This document shows, piece by piece, positions 59,536-64,000 of a stretch of DNA of 64,000 bases. Source of the stretch: Bacteroidales bacterium (GTDB taxonomy: Bacteria > Bacteroidota > Bacteroidia > Bacteroidales > UBA932); NCBI GenBank assembly GCA_017626555.1, contig JAGAIM010000104.1:1-64000 (forward strand). Direction: 5' to 3'. The position numbers were made by a program, and so were the translations under genes. The notes beneath the pieces were generated by a model. The model had not been told where the DNA came from. It saw only the letters and a list, made by a program, of their open reading frames with translations, and searched no databases. The first letter of the stretch is position 1. Every line of letters starts with the position of its first letter.

Positions 59536-60444
59536 ATGGCACCGAAAGTCCAGCCCAGCAAAGTACTGATATACATAGCCTCAGTATTTGCAATAACCTT
59601 ATGGGGAATGTCCTATATATGGACAGACAAACTAATTGCCCTTGGAATACCGATATTCTATTTCGTATTCGTAAGGATACTTCTTGCCGGCATCATTCTG
59701 TTCCTGTTCAACACAGCATACGCCAGGATCAAAAGGATTCAAAGACAAGACTGGCCTAAATTCCTGCTTCTGGCATTCTTTGAGCCATTCATATATTTCA
59801 TCTGTGAGACCTACGGCCTGAAACTCACCGGCTCGCCGACATTGAGTGCTATGGTGATTGCAACAATCCCTATTTTCTCCATAGGAGCAGGAATCATATT
59901 CTTCAAAGAAAAGGTAAGTTTCATCAACATCATAGGAGTACTGGCAACACTTATAGGAATAGTTATGGTCGCAATGGCCAAGGGAGAACTTGGAGAAAAC
60001 TTTATATGGGGTGTGGTCCTGCTGCTTATCGCCGTAGTTTCAGAAGTAGGGCACGCCTCCATAACCAAAAGTCTGTCAGGCAATTACTCAAGCCAGATCA
60101 TCGTTATGTACCAGTTCCTCATAGGTTCTGTGTATCTGTTGCCGATGTTCCTTTGGAAAGGGCTTGACGGTTTCAGCATCGAAACCCACTTCAGTCCGGA
60201 AGTGTGGTATCCTATCATCTGCCTGGCCGTTCTTTGTTCAAGCCTCGCCTTCTCACTCTGGGTCAGCACCATCAAGAACCTCGGAGTCGCCAAATCCAGC
60301 ATTTTCTCTGCCCTCATCCCTGTAGCCGCAGCCATCATAGCCTGGATCCTCGGCCACGAACTCCTCAACTCCCGCCAATGGACCGGCATAATAATCTCCT
60401 CCCTTGGCGTCATCCTTTCTCAATATACGATCAAGAAGAGATAG
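59536..60444 (+). CDS. EamA/DMT-superfamily transporter
   Basis: A 302-residue membrane protein with ten helices in two EamA repeats (FAITLWGMSYIWTDKLIALG at the N-terminus, LKLTGSPTLSAMVIATIPIF, then WGVVLLLIAVVSEVGHASIT and SSIFSALIPVAAAIIAWILG). It exports or imports metabolites; the substrate is unknown. It lies 51 bp after pyrC, probably the last gene of the run. No terminator of the usual kind follows; instead the repeat region begins 35 bp later. Confidence 0.9.
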   Translation: MAPKVQPSKVLIYIASVFAITLWGMSYIWTDKLIALGIPIFYFVFVRILLAGIILFLFNTAYARIKRIQRQDWPKFLLLAFFEPFIYFICETYGLKLTGSPTLSAMVIATIPIFSIGAGIIFFKEKVSFINIIGVLATLIGIVMVAMAKGELGENFIWGVVLLLIAVVSEVGHASITKSLSGNYSSQIIVMYQFLIGSVYLLPMFLWKGLDGFSIETHFSPEVWYPIICLAVLCSSLAFSLWVSTIKNLGVAKSSIFSALIPVAAAIIAWILGHELLNSRQWTGIIISSLGVILSQYTIKKR

Positions 60445-60479
60445 TTCTTTCAGGAGATCTTATTTTATATATGACTAAA

Positions 60480-60566
60480 AGCGGTGTGACAAGAATTTAC
60501 CTTTTCTTTGCGCACCGCTCCCAGTTTCGTCCTTTGAAACTACTATTTCATCACCGGTGCGCCAAA
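60480..60566. repeat. REP-like hairpin cluster with CGGTGTGAC and CGGTGCGC
   Basis: AGCGGTGTGACAAGAA at 60480 resembles the inner RAYT flank (GCGGTGTAACAAGA at 14493), and its reverse complement matches TTTTGTCACACCG at 13424. Next, TTTGCGCACCG (60507-60517) can pair with CGGTGCGCCAAA (60555-60566) around an inner AGTTTC/GAAACT stem. A further GCGCACC lies near 60583. Confidence 0.5.
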
Positions 60567-60628
60567 TTTCTATCACTTCTTAGCGCACCAGTTAAAGGCA
60601 ATATCAGTAAAAACAGATGACGATATTA

Positions 60629-60952
60629 GCCTCACCAGAACCTTGACTTTGAGTCTGATTTTACTGTTTTTAATAAGTTCCAGTGAATTTGTGACCAGAG
60701 ATGTTCACTAGAACTTCCAAGCACTAGAACTGCGTATCAATTCACTCACTTGTTCTGTGAATCACTTCACTCAATCACTAGAACTACGGATAAGACAAAG
60801 CCTGCTGTGAGCGAGCGAAGCATATCCATACGCTTCTGCGGAGCGAGCCACAGCAGACTTTGTCTTATCCTCAAGCATTCTCTGTACCGTGGAAGCACCG
60901 AAGCACCTGGAGCGATAAACCAGCGAAAGTGCGAGAGATACAGCCAAACACC
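60629..60952. repeat. 324-bp direct repeat, copy 1
   Basis: Begins GCCTCACCAGAACCTTGACT and ends GATACAGCCAAACACC. Aligned by eye with copy 2 at a constant offset of 548 bp there are about 20 mismatches and no indels (about 94% identity). The mismatches avoid a 78-nt block (60787-60864) that carries a long hairpin. Confidence 0.88.
60788..60870. repeat. Long hairpin in repeat copy 1
   Basis: A 22-bp stem with one mismatch: 60788-60809 (GGATAAGACAAAGCCTGCTG...) with 60849-60870. The apical part contains GCGAGCGAAGC...GCTTC..., giving a smaller inner hairpin (GAAGCATA/TACGCTTC). Confidence 0.8.
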
Positions 60953-61014
60953 GATATACAGTCAAACACCTACCACGGATGGTAATCTATGAATAAGGCC
61001 GCTGTGACTTAACA

Positions 61015-61076
61015 GGATGCCCCGTGACCGGGCGAAGCATTTCTCTTTTTTCTGCTTCGCCCGACACGGGGCATCC
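61015..61076. repeat. Long hairpin in the spacer between the direct repeats
   Basis: Outer arms GGATGCCCCGTG and CACGGGGCATCC, then CGGGCGAAGCA paired with TGCTTCGCCCG around a T-rich loop. Its left side GTGACCGGGCGAAGCATTTC matches GTGAGCGAGCGAAGCATATC of the repeat hairpins at 16 of 20 positions, although the outer stems differ. Confidence 0.8.
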
Positions 61077-61176
61077 GACTATTTCAATCTGAATCAGCAC
61101 AAATCACTTCACCAGCCTCTATGAACCAGTGCAAGTGAAGATTATAAACCAGTTCTAGTGAAGATTATGGCCACAA

Positions 61177-61500
61177 GCCTCACTAGAACCTTGACTTTGA
61201 GTCTGATTTTGCTGTTTTTAATAAGTTCCAGTGAATTTATGACCCGAAATGTTCACTAGAACTGCCAAGCACTCGAACTGCTAATCAATTCACTCACTTG
61301 TTCTGCGGATCACTTCTCTCAATCTCTAGAACTGCGGATAAGACAAAGCCTGCTGTGAGCGAGCGAAGCATATCCATACGCTTCTGCGGAGCGAGCCACA
61401 GCAGACTTTGTCGTTTCCCCAAGCATTCTCTGTACCGTGGAAGCACCGAAGCACCTGGAGCGATAAACCAGCGTAAGTGCGAGAGATGCAGTCAAACACC
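61177..61500. repeat. 324-bp direct repeat, copy 2
   Basis: Same length as copy 1; begins GCCTCACTAGAACCTTGACT and ends 5 bp before the tex stop codon. Its hairpin (61336-61418) keeps the inner 78 nt unchanged, but the outermost right arm has become GTCGTTTCC, weakening the base of the stem. Confidence 0.88.
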
Positions 61501-61505
61501 TGAAA

Positions 61506-63641
61506 TCACTTCATCAGCCTCAAACCGATGCGTCCTCGGTCGAGATCGACCGAAACGACTGTGACCTTGATGTGCTGATGGAGTTTGAGAATCTTGGACG
61601 GATCGACAAGTCCTTTGACTCCCATCTGAGAAATATGGATAAGACCGTTCTGCTTGATTCCGATATCAACGAAGGCACCGAAGGCTGTGATATTGGTCAC
61701 GATGCCCGGAAGTTCCATACCGGTATGGAGATCTTCTATACTATGGATATCGTGCGCAAACTCAAAGTCCTGAACAGACTCACGCGGATCACGTCCCGGC
61801 TTGCGGAGTTCCTGGATAATATCACTGATGGTCGGTAATCCGAAACGCTCATCAACATAGCGAGAAGGATCGATTCTGCCGCATAAATCAGCATTGCCGA
61901 CAAGTTCCCCTGTAGTGACAGACAGATCGCGAGCCATACGGTCAACTATATGATATGCCTCCGGATGGACTGCAGAATTGTCCAGCGGATTATCAGCCCC
62001 CTGGATACGGAGGAATCCAGCACACTGTTCAAAGGCCTTGTCCCCCAGCCTATTGACCTTCAAAAGATCACGACGCGAATTATAAGCACCGTGCTCGGAA
62101 CGATACTCAACAATATTATCAGCCAGAGCCGGTCCGATACCGGACACATAACTCAAAAGATAACTGCTGGCTGTGTTCAGATTGACTCCGACATTATTCA
62201 CACAACTCTCCACAGTATTGTCCAGAGTCTCCTTAAGAAGATTCTGATCCACATCGTGCTGATACTGCCCCACTCCCAAAGACTTGGGATCTATCTTCAC
62301 AAGTTCTGCTAAAGGATCCATCAGACGACGGCCTATGGACACCGCGCCACGTACAGTCACATCATAATCAGGAAATTCCTCACGGGCAACATCTGAAGCG
62401 GAATATATGGAAGCACCATCCTCGCTCACGGTAAAGACACGAGTCCCTTCGGGAAGAGGAACACGCTTGATGAATTCTTCCGTCTCACGGCTTGCAGTAC
62501 CATTGCCGATGGCTATGACTTCCACACCATATCTGGCAACCATAGCCGAAACTGCCTGGATTGCCTTGACCTTCTCATTTGCAGGCGGATGAGGGAAAAT
62601 AGCCTCATTATGCAGCAGATTGCCCTGCTCATCCAGACATACCACCTTGCATCCTGTCCTGAATCCCGGATCAATCGCCAGAACCCTTTTCTGTCCCACA
62701 GGGGGAGCAAGGAGAAGTTGACGGAGATTCTCTCCGAATATCCTGATGGATTCGATATCTGCCTTTTCCTTGGCTTCCTTCAGAACTTCATTGGAAATTG
62801 AAGGCTCAAGCAGACGCTTGAATGCATCATCAAACGCCAGATGGATCTGCTCGGCAAGAGGAGCAGCCGGATAACGCCTCTCCTGACAGAAATCATAATA
62901 TATCTTCTTGCCGCATTTCTCGGCATCTGCATCAATCCTGACATTGATGAATCCCTCATCCTCAGCACGGAGAATAGCCAGAAGACGATGAGGTGCGATC
63001 CGCTCAAGCGATTCGGAATAATCAAAATACGAGCGATACTTCATAGCCTCCTGCCCGACTGCCTTTTTCGTAGCCTTAGTCACAATACGGCGCGTCTTGA
63101 AAATCTGGCGCAGTGTCTCACGCACAGAAGCAGTCTCGCTGAGGCGCTCGGCAATGATATCGCGGGCACCGGCAAGAGCATCCTCAACGCTTGAGACCTT
63201 GTCTCCTACATATTTTCGTGCTTCCGGAACAGGATCGATCAAGGACACATCATACATTTTGTCGGCAAGAGGCTCAAGACCTGCCTCCTTGGCTGCTGTA
63301 GCACGAGTGCGCCGTTTTGGTTTGAAAGGAAGATACAGATCCTCGATTTCCCTGGATTCCACGCTGTTCTCGATCTTCGAACGAAGATCGGAAGTCAGTC
63401 CTCCGGCCTGCTCGATCGTCTCCAGAATAGTAGCCTTACGCTTTTCCATCTCAGCAAAGACATCACTCCAATGACGTATCTCTGCAACCGCCACCTCATC
63501 CAAGCCTCCGGTACGCTCTTTACGGTAACGGCTCACAAATGGAATTGTTGCTCCTTCCTCAAAAAGTTTTGCACAATTCTCCACCTGCCACTCCTTCACC
63601 TGAAGCAGTCTGGCAATATGCTCGATATATATATTCTTCAT
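61506..63641 (-). CDS. tex: Tex family RNA-binding protein
   Basis: A 711-residue transcription accessory protein. Order: N-terminal helical Tex domain (AKLFEEGATIPFVSRYRKER), a YqgF/RNase H-like fold (VLAIDPGFRTGCKVVCLDEQ), helix-hairpin-helix region (YLLSYVSGIGPALADNIVEY), and a C-terminal S1 domain (ELPGIVTNITAFGAFVDIGI, IHISQMGVKGLVDPSKIL, GRIGLRLMK). It binds nucleic acids and is linked to transcription and stress tolerance. Its end lies 5 bp from the 324-bp repeat copy 2, so the repeat abuts the mRNA 3' end. Confidence 0.96.
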   Translation of the reverse strand: MKNIYIEHIARLLQVKEWQVENCAKLFEEGATIPFVSRYRKERTGGLDEVAVAEIRHWSDVFAEMEKRKATILETIEQAGGLTSDLRSKIENSVESREIEDLYLPFKPKRRTRATAAKEAGLEPLADKMYDVSLIDPVPEARKYVGDKVSSVEDALAGARDIIAERLSETASVRETLRQIFKTRRIVTKATKKAVGQEAMKYRSYFDYSESLERIAPHRLLAILRAEDEGFINVRIDADAEKCGKKIYYDFCQERRYPAAPLAEQIHLAFDDAFKRLLEPSISNEVLKEAKEKADIESIRIFGENLRQLLLAPPVGQKRVLAIDPGFRTGCKVVCLDEQGNLLHNEAIFPHPPANEKVKAIQAVSAMVARYGVEVIAIGNGTASRETEEFIKRVPLPEGTRVFTVSEDGASIYSASDVAREEFPDYDVTVRGAVSIGRRLMDPLAELVKIDPKSLGVGQYQHDVDQNLLKETLDNTVESCVNNVGVNLNTASSYLLSYVSGIGPALADNIVEYRSEHGAYNSRRDLLKVNRLGDKAFEQCAGFLRIQGADNPLDNSAVHPEAYHIVDRMARDLSVTTGELVGNADLCGRIDPSRYVDERFGLPTISDIIQELRKPGRDPRESVQDFEFAHDIHSIEDLHTGMELPGIVTNITAFGAFVDIGIKQNGLIHISQMGVKGLVDPSKILKLHQHIKVTVVSVDLDRGRIGLRLMK

Positions 63642-63653
63642 TTCGGATTATAA

Positions 63654-64000
63654 TCAGTCGTGTGACACCTGTTTCAACTGGTCCCTGTAAGCCGAGAAGA
63701 TCTTCGACTTGGATACGAAGCCCACATACGTTCTGTCAGCCTCCACCACAGGCAGATTCCAGGCCTCGGTCTGCTCGAACTTCCTCATTACGCTGTCCAT
63801 CTTCTCATCGATATAGACATACGCAGGAGCAGACTTCATATAATTATAAACGTGAGTGGTATCATACTGTTCAGTCTTGAACATTTCCCTACGTATATCC
63901 TCCAAAGAGACGAAGCCCTGGAAATGATGCTTCGAATCCACCACAGGGAATATGTTCCTCTTCGACTCAGCCACCACAGAGACAAGTTCTCCCAGTGTAG
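63654..64000 (-). CDS. CBS-domain tail of a probable ClC chloride channel, partial
   Basis: The 3' end of a gene that continues beyond the window. At least 115 residues are visible, covering one and a half CBS domains: SKRNIFPVVDSKHHFQGFVS, then VYIDEKMDSVMRKFEQTEAW and NLPVVEADRTYVGFVSKSKI, ending RDQLKQVSHD. In Bacteroidota this tail is typical of ClC-type voltage-gated chloride channels with C-terminal CBS pairs, but the membrane part is outside the window. It is 12 bp upstream of tex, probably in one operon. Confidence 0.75.
   Translation of the reverse strand, partial: TLGELVSVVAESKRNIFPVVDSKHHFQGFVSLEDIRREMFKTEQYDTTHVYNYMKSAPAYVYIDEKMDSVMRKFEQTEAWNLPVVEADRTYVGFVSKSKIFSAYRDQLKQVSHD

Larger units (their letters stand above)
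60445..61505. other. Non-coding repeat region between the EamA and tex genes
   Basis: About 1.06 kb without a supported gene, placed between two convergent gene ends. It contains REP-like hairpins at 60480-60566, two 324-bp direct repeats, a different long hairpin between them, a 22-nt tandem duplication (61124-61145 and 61147-61168) and many copies of a CACTAGAAC-type motif. Short reading frames that recur in both repeats show mostly amino-acid-changing differences, which argues against coding. Confidence 0.85.

Noticed and set aside
60629..61500. CRISPR array
   Set aside because: Only two long copies separated by a single 224-bp spacer, with internal divergence and no cas genes.
60750..61564. 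Matching reading frames in both 324-bp repeats (about 80 and 88 codons) as a duplicated small gene
   Set aside because: Both need TTG starts, and most differences between the copies change the amino acid while only about three are silent. This is not the pattern of a conserved protein.
1..64000. tRNA or rRNA genes
   Set aside because: No gap holds a recognisable tRNA cloverleaf or rRNA segment by eye; a tRNAscan run would settle this.

Overview
The window comes from a Bacteroidota chromosome, most likely order Bacteroidales; family and genus cannot be fixed from sequence alone. The signs are a SusC-type receptor start beside a hybrid two-component regulator (HTCS), repeated promoter boxes of the form TAnnTTTG (one with a perfect TTTG at 19 bp), weak or absent Shine-Dalgarno sites, many lipoproteins with an S/A-C lipobox, and a fimbrillin-like lipoprotein. 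Almost all DNA is coding, in short operons with ATGA or TGATG overlaps. I see no rRNA, tRNA, CRISPR array or prophage.

Layout. 0-5 kb: the edge of a polysaccharide utilisation locus on the minus strand (GH53 galactanase, a lipoate ligase, HTCS, start of susC). 5-13.3 kb: housekeeping and envelope genes (NhaA, membrane metallophosphoesterase, acyltransferase and methyltransferase pair, GT4, DUF389 protein, lipoprotein nitroreductase). 13.3-14.6 kb: a REP-associated tyrosine transposase (RAYT) gene framed symmetrically by REP-like hairpins. 14.6-18.6 kb: flavodiiron protein, ferritin, TrkH coupled to a LuxR-type regulator. 18.5-26 kb: GH3 xylosidase-like enzyme, ECF sigma with a putative anti-sigma and a DUF2807 protein, a PhoB/PhoR-like pair, an AraC regulator. 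25.4-31 kb: a six-gene minus operon (holA, ABC exporter, split 5'-nucleotidase, mntP). 31-34.6 kb: a 44-residue peptide gene, a fimbrillin-like lipoprotein, a PD-(D/E)XK (Rpn/PDDEXK transposase family) protein. 34.6-38.8 kb: hpf, a Xer-type recombinase, a CCA-adding enzyme, an HsdR-N-like nuclease fold protein, an RluA-type synthase. 38.7-44.7 kb: a five-gene surface-polysaccharide cluster. 44.9-60.4 kb: Dabb protein, TetR/YeiH block, cupin, trpS, DUF2147, FNT channel, trmO, LytTR regulator, acyl-CoA ligase, tricorn-like S41 protease, polyprenol-phosphate mannosyltransferase, dihydroorotase, EamA transporter. 60.4-61.5 kb: a non-coding kilobase holding two 324-bp direct repeats and related long hairpins. 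61.5-64 kb: Tex and the CBS-domain tail of a probable ClC channel.

The most unusual material is non-coding. One case is the nested CGGTG-type hairpins around the RAYT gene, with a possible stray copy near 60.5 kb. The other is the 324-bp repeat pair, in which a 78-nt hairpin core is unchanged while the flanks have diverged by about 20 substitutions. Small genes worth attention are the double-glycine-containing peptide at 31.2 kb and a 43-residue membrane peptide at 52.3 kb. Identifications rest on reading motifs by eye; no database search was run.
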